Both the position numbers and the translations under genes were made by a program. This document shows, piece after piece, positions 1 through 6,063 of a DNA stretch of 7,688 nt. The DNA comes from Peptococcaceae bacterium (GTDB taxonomy: Bacteria > Bacillota > Desulfotomaculia > Desulfotomaculales > UBA12532): NCBI GenBank assembly GCA_003445475.1, contig DMDP01000067.1, forward strand, positions 1-7,688. The letters run 5' to 3'. The first letter of the stretch is position 1. Every line of letters begins with the position of its first letter. The notes under the pieces were generated by a model. The model was not told the origin of the DNA. It searched no databases and was given only the letters and a program-made list of their open reading frames with translations.

Positions 1-1
1 C

Positions 2-73
2 TTCTACTCGCACCGCGGCACCGGAGGCCGGACGGGCCGGATGGGCGCCTTTGTGGCGCTTAAAGCGGGTTGA
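2..73 (+). CDS. pgeF: C-terminal end of PgeF/YfiH-type (laccase-domain) protein, partial
   Basis: Only the last 23 codons and a TGA stop are inside the window. The tail contains YSHRGTGGRTGRMGAFVAL, which resembles the conserved end of the YfiH/PgeF family (typically F-F-S-Y/H-R, then G-x-TGRM and a hydrophobic end). Family members are described as peptidoglycan-editing factors or multicopper/purine-nucleoside enzymes of about 250-280 residues. The identification rests on this short tail and on context: in Bacillus the homologue ylmD lies directly before ylmE (yggS) and sepF, both of which occur further along here. The stop TGA (71-73) overlaps the ATG at 73 of the next gene as TGATG, which suggests translational coupling. 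Which active-site residues are present cannot be judged. Confidence 0.68.
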   Translation, partial: FYSHRGTGGRTGRMGAFVALKAG

Positions 74-774
74 TGGACATGGCGAAGATACTGGTAGTGG
101 ACGACGACCAGCACATCCTCGACTTGCTTACCTACGCTCTGGAGCGCGAGAAGCACGCCGTTTTTACGGTGCGTAGCGGTAACGAGGTGTTCGCACGCGC
201 ACTGTCCGTGAAACCCGATTTGATCATCCTGGATCTTATGTTACCCGGAGAAGACGGTTACACCATTTGCCGGGCCCTGCGTGCCGACGAGAGAACACGC
301 CTGATTCCGGTTATTATCTTGAGCGCCCGGGGGGAAGAGTTCGACCGTGTGCTGGGCCTTGAGCTGGGTGCAGACGACTACGTTATCAAGCCCTTCAGCG
401 TGCGGGAACTGGTAGCGCGGGTCAGGGCCCACCTGCGGAGAAAGGACCTGACTCTGGACAAGCGGACGCAACTTACGGTAGGGTCCCTGACCATCGACGG
501 CGAAAGACTGACGGTGAGTGTGGGCGACGTGAGGCAAGAGCTGACGCCGAGAGAATTTGAGCTCCTGTGGTACCTGGCGAGGCATCCCGGCAAGGTTTTC
601 TCCCGGGAATACCTTCTGGAGCGCATATGGGGTTACGATTTTGCCGGCGACTCCCGCACGGTGGATGTGCATATCCGGCATATCAGGCGGAAAATTGAGC
701 AGTTACCCGGCGCGCCCAAATGTATCGACACGGTAAGAGGTGTGGGCTACCGTTTCAGGGAGTTGGAAGCGTGA
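73..774 (+). CDS. phoB: PhoB/PhoP-type OmpR-family response regulator
   Basis: This is a cytoplasmic two-component transcription factor of 233 aa, the normal OmpR/PhoB length. Residues about 4-122 form the receiver domain: acidic pocket D10-D11-D12, phospho-acceptor D54 in ILDLMLPG, S84 in the LSARGEE switch region (usually T) and invariant K106 in IKPF. Residues about 130-229 are the winged-helix DNA-binding domain (LTPREFELLWYLARHPG, VDVHIRHIRRKIE, VRGVGYRF). The following PhoR-type kinase, pstB and phoU point to phosphate-starvation control; the receiver/output pair alone would fit many OmpR-type regulators. The start is uncertain: TTG 70, ATG 73 and ATG 79 are in frame. ATG 73 is chosen because TGATG overlaps the upstream stop. 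ATG 79 would give the common MAKILVVDDD start and better spacing from the weak GCGGG at 65-69. Confidence 0.93.
   Translation: MDMAKILVVDDDQHILDLLTYALEREKHAVFTVRSGNEVFARALSVKPDLIILDLMLPGEDGYTICRALRADERTRLIPVIILSARGEEFDRVLGLELGADDYVIKPFSVRELVARVRAHLRRKDLTLDKRTQLTVGSLTIDGERLTVSVGDVRQELTPREFELLWYLARHPGKVFSREYLLERIWGYDFAGDSRTVDVHIRHIRRKIEQLPGAPKCIDTVRGVGYRFRELEA
757..762 (+). promoter_or_regulatory. Ribosome binding site that fixes the phoR start
   Basis: AGGGAG lies 8 nt before GTG 771, inside the last codons of the response-regulator gene. It favours the GTG at 771 over the upstream in-frame codon at 720, which is deep inside the regulator gene. Confidence 0.7.
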
Positions 775-2126
775 GGAGCAGGCTTAACGTACGCATCCTC
801 CTTTCCTTTCTTGCCATCGGGGTTATTTTTTTGTGCCTGTCTTTCGCCTTTGCGAGGGGTATCATCGATTTCTGGCTGGCCGCGGTTTTGGTTCTGTTTA
901 CCGCCGCCGGTTTTGGTCTGGTGGTCTCGTGGTCCGTAAACCGCACCCTCGGTGACGTGGTGGAAACGGCTCAAAGTCTTGCGCACGGTGTACTGGACAG
1001 GAAAGCCGGGATTTATGCCGGGGATCAGGTGGGCCGGCTGGCCGAGAGCCTTAATGTTATGGCCGAGCGGCTCCGGCAAAGCCTTGACGCCGTGACGGCG
1101 GAAAAAAACCGCATGCAGGTTATCCTGGACAGCATGGCCGACGGAGTTATCGCCACCGACCGGTCGGGGGCCGTCATCTTGGTGAACCCGGTGGTAGCGG
1201 AAATATTCGATATTGACGAGAAGTCGGCGCGCGGAAAAAGCGTGCTCGAGGTGGTGCGTGATTACGAGTTAGACCGGTTGTTCCGGGAGGCACTGGCTTC
1301 CGGACAGCCCGTCAAGAAGGAGCTACGCATTCTGACGCCCGAAGCAAAGATTTTCCGTGTCCATTTTACCCCTTTAAAAAGTCCGGAGGGCGGGGTGGTG
1401 GCCCTCTTGCGGGACATTACCGAAAGACGGCGCCTGGAAATGATGCGCACGGAATTCGTCGCCAATGCCTCGCACGAATTGCGCACGCCGTTAACATCTA
1501 TCCTGGGCTACGTTGAGACCCTTCTTGACGGCGCGGTTGACGACCCGGAACTGGCCAGACGCTTTTTGGGGGTAATCAACGACGAAGCCCGCCGGCTTAC
1601 CAAGCTGGTTGACAGTCTGCTGGACCTCGCCCGGATCGAGGAAAAGCGTACCGCTTTCCGCAGGCAACCGGTCGACATACGGGAACTTGTGGAAAAAGCG
1701 GTGCGCGTGTTCGAACCCCAGGCGCGCGCCAAAGGCCTTGCACTTTCTGTCGAGATGCCGGACGGGCTGCCGGTGGTGGAAGGGGAACCCGATCTCCTGG
1801 CGCGGGTAGTGGTTAACCTCCTCGATAACGCGGTAAAGTTTACCGACCGGGGATCGATCAGCGTCCGGGGACATGCCGTGGAGAACGGCGTGGAACTTGA
1901 AGTCGAGGACACAGGTCCGGGTATACCCGCCGAAAGCTTGCCGCGGGTTTTCGAAAGGTTTTACCGGGTAGATAAAGCACGGGGGCGCGAGACCGGTGGC
2001 ACCGGCATCGGGCTGTCTATAGTAAAACACATAGTGGAGGGTCACGGCGGCCAGGTCCGCGTGGAAAGCCAGTTGGGTAAGGGCACCAGGTTCATCGTCT
2101 TCTTGCCCGGCGGGCATCCTTCCTAG
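771..2126 (+). CDS. phoR: PhoR/PnpS-type sensor histidine kinase with HAMP and PAS domains
   Basis: This is a 451-aa membrane sensor kinase and the probable partner of the preceding regulator. Its GTG start overlaps that gene's TGA (GTGA). Order of parts: TM1 about 9-28; a very short outside loop; TM2 about 34-54; HAMP about 55-108; PAS about 118-220 (MADGVIATD, LLRDITERR); dimerisation/phosphotransfer helix with H235 in ASHELRTPLTSI; then an ATPase domain with N-box N349-LLDNAVKF, G1 box DTGPGIP starting at D380, FERFYRVDKAR and G2 box GGTGIGL starting at G409. All catalytic boxes are intact. There is no extracytoplasmic sensor domain, so phosphate sensing probably runs through the PstB/PhoU side, as known for E. 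coli PhoR. Context supports the PhoR name; a generic HAMP-PAS kinase is the alternative. Confidence 0.92.
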   Translation: MRSRLNVRILLSFLAIGVIFLCLSFAFARGIIDFWLAAVLVLFTAAGFGLVVSWSVNRTLGDVVETAQSLAHGVLDRKAGIYAGDQVGRLAESLNVMAERLRQSLDAVTAEKNRMQVILDSMADGVIATDRSGAVILVNPVVAEIFDIDEKSARGKSVLEVVRDYELDRLFREALASGQPVKKELRILTPEAKIFRVHFTPLKSPEGGVVALLRDITERRRLEMMRTEFVANASHELRTPLTSILGYVETLLDGAVDDPELARRFLGVINDEARRLTKLVDSLLDLARIEEKRTAFRRQPVDIRELVEKAVRVFEPQARAKGLALSVEMPDGLPVVEGEPDLLARVVVNLLDNAVKFTDRGSISVRGHAVENGVELEVEDTGPGIPAESLPRVFERFYRVDKARGRETGGTGIGLSIVKHIVEGHGGQVRVESQLGKGTRFIVFLPGGHPS

Positions 2127-2131
2127 ACTTG

Positions 2132-2148
2132 CCCGGGAGGCCGGGTTT
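2132..2148 (+). other. GC-rich hairpin between phoR and pstB
   Basis: CCCGG (2132-2136) and CCGGG (2141-2145) can form a 5-bp stem with a GAGG loop, followed by only three T residues. CCGG occurs again at 2149-2152 and gives alternative pairings. It lies just after the phoR stop in the 78-nt gap before pstB. The T tract is too short for a convincing terminator. It may be a weak attenuator, an mRNA processing or stabilising element, or chance in GC-rich DNA. Confidence 0.3.
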
Positions 2149-2191
2149 CCGGGGTGTTCCAGGCGAAGACTGCCGCCGGGAAAGCAAGCGC

Positions 2192-2198
2192 GGGAGGG
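2192..2198 (+). promoter_or_regulatory. Strong ribosome binding site that decides the TTG start of pstB
   Basis: GGGAGGG is followed by a T run, with TTG 2205 six nt downstream. This makes TTG 2205 much more likely than the in-frame GTG at 2154, which would add 17 residues unlike the family's N terminus. Confidence 0.75.
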
Positions 2199-2204
2199 TT
2201 TTTT

Positions 2205-2960
2205 TTGCAAGGCAAGATTATTGTTGAAGATCTGAACCTTTATTACCGCGATTATCATGCCTTGAAGAACATCAACATCACCGTACCGCCGCAGAAAATT
2301 ACCGCCCTTATTGGTCCGTCCGGCTGTGGCAAGACGACCTTCTTGCGCGTTTTAAACAGGTTAAACGACCTTATTGAAGGTGTGCGCATCGAGGGAAAGG
2401 TGCTGCTGGACGGCCAGGATATTTATGGTCCTGATTGCGATGTGGTGAACCTGCGCAAGCGGGTGGGGATGGTGTTTCAACGGCCCAACCCTTTTCCGAT
2501 GTCGGTTTACGATAACGTGGCCTACGGTCCACGCATTCACGGTATAAAGAGTAAACGCAAGCTGGACGAAATCGTTGAGGCCAGCCTGCGGGGTGCGGCG
2601 CTCTGGGACGAGGTGCGCGACCGCCTGTTCCGTTCAGCCCTTGGCCTATCGGGAGGCCAGCAACAACGCCTTTGCATAGCCAGACTTCTGGCCGTCGAGC
2701 CCGAGGTCGTACTTATGGACGAGCCCACCTCGGCCCTGGACCCTATCTCGACCTTGAAAATTGAAGAGTTGCTTCGTGATCTGAAGGAAAAGTACACCAT
2801 AGTGATAGTAACGCATAACATGCAGCAGGCGGCGCGGGTCTCCGACGTCACGGCGTTTTTCCTCAATGGCGAAATGGTGGAATACGGACCGACAGACGGT
2901 ATCTTCACCAAGCCGCGTGATAAGCGGACGGAAGATTATATTACCGGTCGCTTTGGTTAG
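2205..2960 (+). CDS. pstB: Phosphate ABC transporter ATP-binding protein PstB
   Basis: This is the cytoplasmic ATPase of the PstSCAB high-affinity phosphate importer, 251 aa and normal for PstB. The Walker A loop GPSGCGKTT is at 37-45. The Q-loop is Q92 in [16 protein letters not shown], a stretch typical of PstB. The signature LSGGQQQR starts at L148, Walker B has D172-E173 in [13 protein letters not shown], and the H-loop is H204 in THNM. The C-terminal part ([25 protein letters not shown]) also fits PstB. The start is TTG, with a strong Shine-Dalgarno just upstream. No pstS, pstC or pstA lies in the window: the gene stands between the kinase and phoU. It may serve a transporter encoded elsewhere or act in signalling with PhoU and PhoR. 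All ATPase motifs are intact, so it is not decayed. Confidence 0.96.
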   Translation: MQGKIIVEDLNLYYRDYHALKNINITVPPQKITALIGPSGCGKTTFLRVLNRLNDLIEGVRIEGKVLLDGQDIYGPDCDVVNLRKRVGMVFQRPNPFPMSVYDNVAYGPRIHGIKSKRKLDEIVEASLRGAALWDEVRDRLFRSALGLSGGQQQRLCIARLLAVEPEVVLMDEPTSALDPISTLKIEELLRDLKEKYTIVIVTHNMQQAARVSDVTAFFLNGEMVEYGPTDGIFTKPRDKRTEDYITGRFG

Positions 2961-3040
2961 CCACACCAAGCATAATCTTCCTCTTGCCTTAAATTAGAAG
3001 GCGTGATAGACTCACAACTAATACACGCATACGCGAGCCC

Positions 3041-3049
3041 AGGGGTGAT
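3041..3049 (+). promoter_or_regulatory. Ribosome binding site for the TTG start of phoU
   Basis: AGGGGTGAT lies just before TTG 3053, with five nt between AGGGGTG and the start codon. It supports a TTG start in a region with no in-frame ATG before the conserved N terminus. Confidence 0.65.
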
Positions 3050-3052
3050 AAT

Positions 3053-3709
3053 TTGTCCACCAGGGTTACCTTCGACCGTGAGTTGCGCGCCTTGCAGCAG
3101 GACATATTGCGTATGGGTAGTCTCGTCGAACAGGCGGTTTACAAGGCCGTAGAGGCGTTGGTGAAGCGGGATCCGGTGCTGGCCAAGGAGGTTATGACCG
3201 GGGACGACGCCATCGATGCCTTGCGCCTGGCCATTGAGAACCGGTGTGTCCGTCTTATAGCCACCCAGCAGCCGATTGCCCGCGACCTGCGTACGCTTGT
3301 CACGGGCATAAAAATTATCCTTAACCTTGAACGTATGGGCGACCACGCGGTGGATATCGCCCGTGCCGCCATGTGTGTGTGCAAACACCTGCCCCCCGAG
3401 CCTATGGAGACCATTCCGCGCATGGCCCGCCTGGTCCAGCAAATGTTAAAAGACGGGCTGGACGCCTACGTCTACGACGATATTAATAAGGCACGCGCGA
3501 TGTGCCTTACCGACGACGAGGTGGACGAACTGTTCAACCATACGTTTTCCGCGCTGGTAGAATACATGGAAAACAACCCCCATACCGTTGCGTGCGTTGC
3601 TTACCTCCTGATGATAGCCCGCTACCTTGAGCGGATAGCCGACCGGGCAACCAATATTGGGGAAGACGTTATCTACCTGGTTACAGGCGAGTGGCAAGAG
3701 TTGAATTAA
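3053..3709 (+). CDS. phoU: PhoU, phosphate-signalling regulator
   Basis: This is a cytoplasmic, all-helical negative regulator that links the Pst transporter to PhoR and restrains phosphate uptake and the Pho response. At 218 aa it has the usual PhoU length. It contains two copies of the three-helix PhoU repeat. The metal-binding-type motif ExxxDxxxD is complete in the first repeat (E93, D97, D101 in LERMGDHAVDIA). In the second it reads E193, D197, N201 (LERIADRATNIGEDVIYLVTG). The N terminus (FDRELRALQQDILRMGSLVEQAV) is typical. The start is TTG with the Shine-Dalgarno at 3041. A 92-nt gap separates it from pstB, and a terminator follows it, so it is probably the last gene of the phosphate block. 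Confidence 0.95.
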   Translation: MSTRVTFDRELRALQQDILRMGSLVEQAVYKAVEALVKRDPVLAKEVMTGDDAIDALRLAIENRCVRLIATQQPIARDLRTLVTGIKIILNLERMGDHAVDIARAAMCVCKHLPPEPMETIPRMARLVQQMLKDGLDAYVYDDINKARAMCLTDDEVDELFNHTFSALVEYMENNPHTVACVAYLLMIARYLERIADRATNIGEDVIYLVTGEWQELN

Positions 3710-3710
3710 T

Positions 3711-3743
3711 AGGGCAGGATTTGGCAACCGGGCGGCGAATAAA
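3711..3743 (+). other. Possible short intergenic module after phoU
   Basis: Directly after the phoU stop is a purine-rich segment that begins AGGGCAGGAT and ends GGCGGCGAATAA. GCAGGA...GGCGAATAA elements of about 30 nt resemble short modules I recall from intergenic regions of GC-rich Clostridia, but this is memory and not a search result. AGGGCAGG (3711-3718) is also perfectly complementary to CCTGCCCT (3755-3762), the 3' arm of the following terminator. The function is unknown. Confidence 0.3.
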
Positions 3744-3744
3744 G

Positions 3745-3771
3745 AGGGGCAGGTCCTGCCCTTATATTTTT
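3745..3771 (+). terminator. Rho-independent terminator after phoU
   Basis: GGGCAG (3747-3752) and CTGCCC (3756-3761) pair around a 3-nt GTC loop. An A-T pair and a G-T pair extend the stem outward (AGGGGCAG against CTGCCCTT). A T-rich run, TATATTTTT, ends at 3771. It lies 36 nt beyond the phoU stop and closes the phosphate block before yggS. Confidence 0.75.
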
Positions 3772-3792
3772 GGAACGCAACCCGATAATAGA

Positions 3793-4506
3793 ATGACGGA
3801 AGTAGATATTGGCAGAAAGATAGAAGAGGTGCGGCGGCGTGTGGCCGCGGCAGCATGTAGGGTCGGGCGTGAACCGTCGGAAATCAGACTTATCGCCGTC
3901 ACCAAGGCGGTGGAAGTCTCTTTGGTGCGCCGGGCGATAGCGGCTGGGGTAAGAGACCTCGGCGAAAACCGGGCCCAGGAACTGATCCGCAAATACAGGG
4001 CGTTGACGGGTCACGAGGACGTAGCGTGGCACTTCATAGGACACTTACAACGCAACAAAGTGCGCGCGATCCTGGATAAGGTAGTTTTGATTCATAGCCT
4101 CGACCGCTGGGCGCTGGCCGTGGAGCTGGACAGGCAAGCCGGCCGGTGGGGGAGACCGGTCCGGGTTCTTGTCCAGGTAAACGTAGCCGGCGAAGCGACG
4201 AAGTTCGGTCTGCACGTAGAAGAGGTGCGCGACTTCGTTTTAGAGGCGGCAAAAATGCCCGGCCTGAGGATAGAGGGGCTCATGACGGTGGCGCCCCAGG
4301 TGAGCGACCAGGAGGAGGTGCGCCCGGTTTTCCGGCGGTTACGGGAACTGGCCGCCAGACTCGCGGGTATTCCCGGAGCGACAATGCGGTATCTCTCCAT
4401 GGGCATGAGCCAGGATTACGTTGTGGCCGTAGAAGAAGGGGCCAATTTGCTGCGGATCGGAACGGCCATCTTCGGCCGCCGTGGAAGGGAGGATGGGCAT
4501 GGCTAA
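3793..4506 (+). CDS. yggS: YggS/YlmE/PROSC-type pyridoxal-phosphate homeostasis protein
   Basis: This is a cytoplasmic PLP-binding protein of 237 aa with the fold of the alanine-racemase N-terminal domain but no known catalytic activity. The family buffers PLP and influences amino-acid balance. The PLP-binding lysine is K38 in LIAVTKAV. Family blocks follow in order: LGENRAQEL, WHFIGHLQRNK, IHSLDR, VNVAGEATKFGL, GLMTVAP, LSMGMSQDY and LRIGTAIFG. ATG 3793 gives the expected family N terminus. An upstream in-frame GTG (3691) would lie within phoU and run through the terminator. Unusually, there is no good Shine-Dalgarno before ATG 3793, while GATAAT lies at 3784-3789. The gene's end overlaps the start of sepF by 8 nt, as in the conserved ylmE-ylmF pair. 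Confidence 0.95.
   Translation: MTEVDIGRKIEEVRRRVAAAACRVGREPSEIRLIAVTKAVEVSLVRRAIAAGVRDLGENRAQELIRKYRALTGHEDVAWHFIGHLQRNKVRAILDKVVLIHSLDRWALAVELDRQAGRWGRPVRVLVQVNVAGEATKFGLHVEEVRDFVLEAAKMPGLRIEGLMTVAPQVSDQEEVRPVFRRLRELAARLAGIPGATMRYLSMGMSQDYVVAVEEGANLLRIGTAIFGRRGREDGHG
4485..4492 (+). promoter_or_regulatory. Ribosome binding site that sets the sepF start at 4499
   Basis: AAGGGAGG lies within the end of yggS, 6 nt before ATG 4499. ATG 4493 is in frame but directly abuts this site, so 4499 is the better start and gives the typical MAKKLMDK N terminus. Confidence 0.75.
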
Positions 4507-4915
4507 GAAACTTATGGACAAGGTTCTCGGTTTTATCGGTTTCGAAGAAGAACCGGAAGAAGAGCCGGTCGAAACCCTGGCAGAGAGCCCTTTAGTCAAG
4601 AAAAAGAGCACCGTTGTCAGCCTGCATGCGCAACGCCAGGTTAAAGTGGTCGTAGCCGAGCCGCGTACCTTTGAGGAGGTACAGGAGATCGTAGACAACT
4701 TAAAAAACCGCCGACCGGTGATCGTCAACCTGGAGCGGGTGGACGGCGACCTTGCTCGCCGGATCGTAGATTTCGTCAGCGGGGCGACCTACGGCCTGAA
4801 CGGAAGTATGCAAAAGGTCGGCGGCGGCATCTTCCTCTTCGTGCCTTCAAATATTGATATTGCCGGTGAGACGCAGGATGTCGAACGCGGCCTTTTTTCC
4901 TGGATCAGGTCTTAG
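4499..4915 (+). CDS. sepF: Cell division protein SepF
   Basis: This 138-aa protein fits SepF, which binds FtsZ and anchors it to the membrane at the division site of Gram-positive bacteria. Residues 1-15 (MAKKLMDKVLGFIGF) form the expected N-terminal amphipathic membrane helix. An acidic, proline-containing linker (16-31, EEEPEEEP) follows. The SepF/DUF552 core occupies about 47-120, including PRTFEEVQEIVDNLKNRRPVIVNL, then a glycine-rich stretch GATYGLNGSMQKVGGGIFLFVP at 95-116 that is typical of the dimer and FtsZ-binding core. The start overlaps the yggS stop, so the two are probably translated together. The pairing with yggS, and yggT further on, matches the ylmE-ylmF-ylmG division cluster known from Bacillus. 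Confidence 0.96.
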   Translation: MAKKLMDKVLGFIGFEEEPEEEPVETLAESPLVKKKSTVVSLHAQRQVKVVVAEPRTFEEVQEIVDNLKNRRPVIVNLERVDGDLARRIVDFVSGATYGLNGSMQKVGGGIFLFVPSNIDIAGETQDVERGLFSWIRS

Positions 4916-4947
4916 CACCGGGGTGTTCTCGGAGGGATATAACGGTA

Positions 4948-5757
4948 ATGCCCGCTAAAGCCATCGGCATCATCGGCGCAGGTGCCATGGGCGAGGCCCT
5001 GGCCACGGGGATCGTCCGGGCGGGGCTTGTCAGACCGGCAGACCTGTATATGACCGATGTCCGCCGGGAACGGCTTGACTACCTGCAAACACGTCTTGGC
5101 ATTACGCCACTGACCGACAACAAGCAACTTGCAAGCATATCCCGGGTGGTCATCCTGGCGGTCAAGCCGCCGGTCGTGGGGCCCGTACTCGGCGAGGTTG
5201 CGTCCGCCCTGACACCGGAGCACACGGTGATCAGCATCGCGGCCGGAGTAACCCTCGCCTTTATCGAACAGCGCCTTGCTCCGGGTGTGCCCGTTGTGCG
5301 GGTTATGCCGAATACCCCCTGCCTGGTGGGAGCCGGCGCCAGTGCTTTTGCCCTGGGCAGGTACGCACAGGCAGAAGACGCCGCACGCGCCCGGGAAGTT
5401 CTCGAGGCGGTCGGTATTGCGGTTGAGGTGCCGGAGGAGCATCTGGATATAGTAACCGGCCTCAGCGGCAGTGGGCCCGCCTACGCGTATCTGGTTATTG
5501 AGGCCCTCAGCGACGGGGCCGTACGCCTTGGTTTGCCCCGCCAGGTGGCCGTCCGCCTGGCGGCACAGACATTGTACGGGGCTGCCAAAATGGTTCTCTC
5601 ATCCGAGGAACACCCGGCACGCTTAAGAGACGCTGTGACCACACCCGGAGGGACGACGGCCGCCGGGCTGTTTGCCCTGGAAGAGGCGGGTGTGCGCGCG
5701 GCCTTTGCCCGGGCCGTCGAACGAGCCACACGGCGGGCCACGGAACTTAGCAAGTGA
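4948..5757 (+). CDS. proC: Pyrroline-5-carboxylate reductase
   Basis: This 269-aa cytoplasmic enzyme carries out the last step of proline synthesis, reducing 1-pyrroline-5-carboxylate with NAD(P)H. The N-terminal Rossmann fold has the nucleotide-binding loop GIIGAGAMG at 7-15 and the family block VILAVKPPVV. A middle block, VVRVMPNTPCLVGAGASAF, is typical of P5CR. The C-terminal all-helical dimerisation and active-site domain has SGSGPAYAYL from S173 and the motif TTPGGTTAAGL from T231. ATG 4948 is preceded by GGAGGG at 4931-4936, with an 11-nt spacer that is rather long. The gene sits inside the division cluster, which is not its place in Bacillus. It is separated by 32 nt from sepF and 8 nt from yggT, so co-transcription is likely. 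Confidence 0.96.
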   Translation: MPAKAIGIIGAGAMGEALATGIVRAGLVRPADLYMTDVRRERLDYLQTRLGITPLTDNKQLASISRVVILAVKPPVVGPVLGEVASALTPEHTVISIAAGVTLAFIEQRLAPGVPVVRVMPNTPCLVGAGASAFALGRYAQAEDAARAREVLEAVGIAVEVPEEHLDIVTGLSGSGPAYAYLVIEALSDGAVRLGLPRQVAVRLAAQTLYGAAKMVLSSEEHPARLRDAVTTPGGTTAAGLFALEEAGVRAAFARAVERATRRATELSK

Positions 5758-5765
5758 GGTGCGCT

Positions 5766-6029
5766 ATGAGCCTTTTGCTGAACGTCATCAATGTCGCGTT
5801 TCAAGTTTATGCTTACCTTATGCTCTTTCGGGTTCTCTTAAGCTGGGTGCGGCATAATCCGGCGAATCCCGTTATCCGGTTTATCTATGAAGTCACGGAG
5901 CCCGTACTGGGACTGTTCCGGCGGATAATTCCGCCGATAGGGATGATTGATATTTCCCCGATTGTGGCGTTCATTGCCCTCGATCTCGCCCGGCGCCTGC
6001 TGATTTACCTGTTGCTCACCGTCTTTTAA
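5766..6029 (+). CDS. yggT: YggT/YlmG-family small membrane protein
   Basis: This is an 87-aa integral membrane protein. Two hydrophobic segments (about 3-26 and 62-86) flank the conserved central block, which contains RVLLSW, NPANPVIRFIYEVTEPVLG and FRRIIPP. That block is the signature of the YggT/YlmG family. In Bacillus, ylmG lies after sepF. The family is associated with cell division, chloroplast nucleoid division or osmotic stress depending on the organism, and its molecular role is not settled. ATG 5766 has GAGG at 5756-5759 with good spacing. The in-frame GTG at 5754 overlaps the proC stop and would leave that ribosome site inside the gene, so 5766 is preferred. No ylmH or divIVA follows. 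Confidence 0.93.
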   Translation: MSLLLNVINVAFQVYAYLMLFRVLLSWVRHNPANPVIRFIYEVTEPVLGLFRRIIPPIGMIDISPIVAFIALDLARRLLIYLLLTVF

Positions 6030-6030
6030 A

Positions 6031-6052
6031 CCGGCGCCGGAGTATACTGCAG
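6031..6052. repeat. Run of three adjoining palindromes between yggT and the DUF167 gene
   Basis: CCGGCGCCGG (6031-6040), AGTATACT (6041-6048) and CTGCAG (6047-6052) are each perfect palindromes and follow one another in the 34-nt gap. No T tract follows, so this is not a terminator. It could be a protein-binding site or chance. Confidence 0.3.
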
Positions 6053-6063
6053 GTGTAGCGTAA

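Noticed and set aside
2154..2204. GTG extension of pstB by 17 residues
   Set aside because: The strong GGGAGGG ribosome site at 2192 would be inside the gene, and TTG 2205 gives the normal PstB N terminus and length.
1491..2258. Long open frame on the minus strand (255 codons) opposite phoR
   Set aside because: It lies over a clearly conserved kinase domain, has no recognisable domain, and fits a GC-rich antisense shadow.
2953..2969. Inverted repeat TTGGT...ACCAA at the end of pstB
   Set aside because: The stem is only five bp and no T run follows, so it is not a credible terminator.
2984..3012. Possible promoter before phoU (TTGCCT, 17 nt, TAGACT)
   Set aside because: Only four of six bases match in each box. 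A separate phoU promoter cannot be excluded but is not supported.
3011..3027. Possible Pho-box-like repeats (CTCACA, TACACG) before phoU
   Set aside because: The hexamers match the TT(A/C/T)ACA pattern poorly, and there are not enough repeats at the 11-nt period.
3691..3792. In-frame GTG extension of yggS by 34 residues into the end of phoU
   Set aside because: It would read through the phoU end and the terminator hairpin, and the added residues are unlike the family. ATG 3793 gives the expected N terminus.
4146..4595. 149-codon plus-strand frame across the yggS-sepF junction
   Set aside because: It is arginine- and glycine-rich and overlaps two well-conserved genes in another frame.
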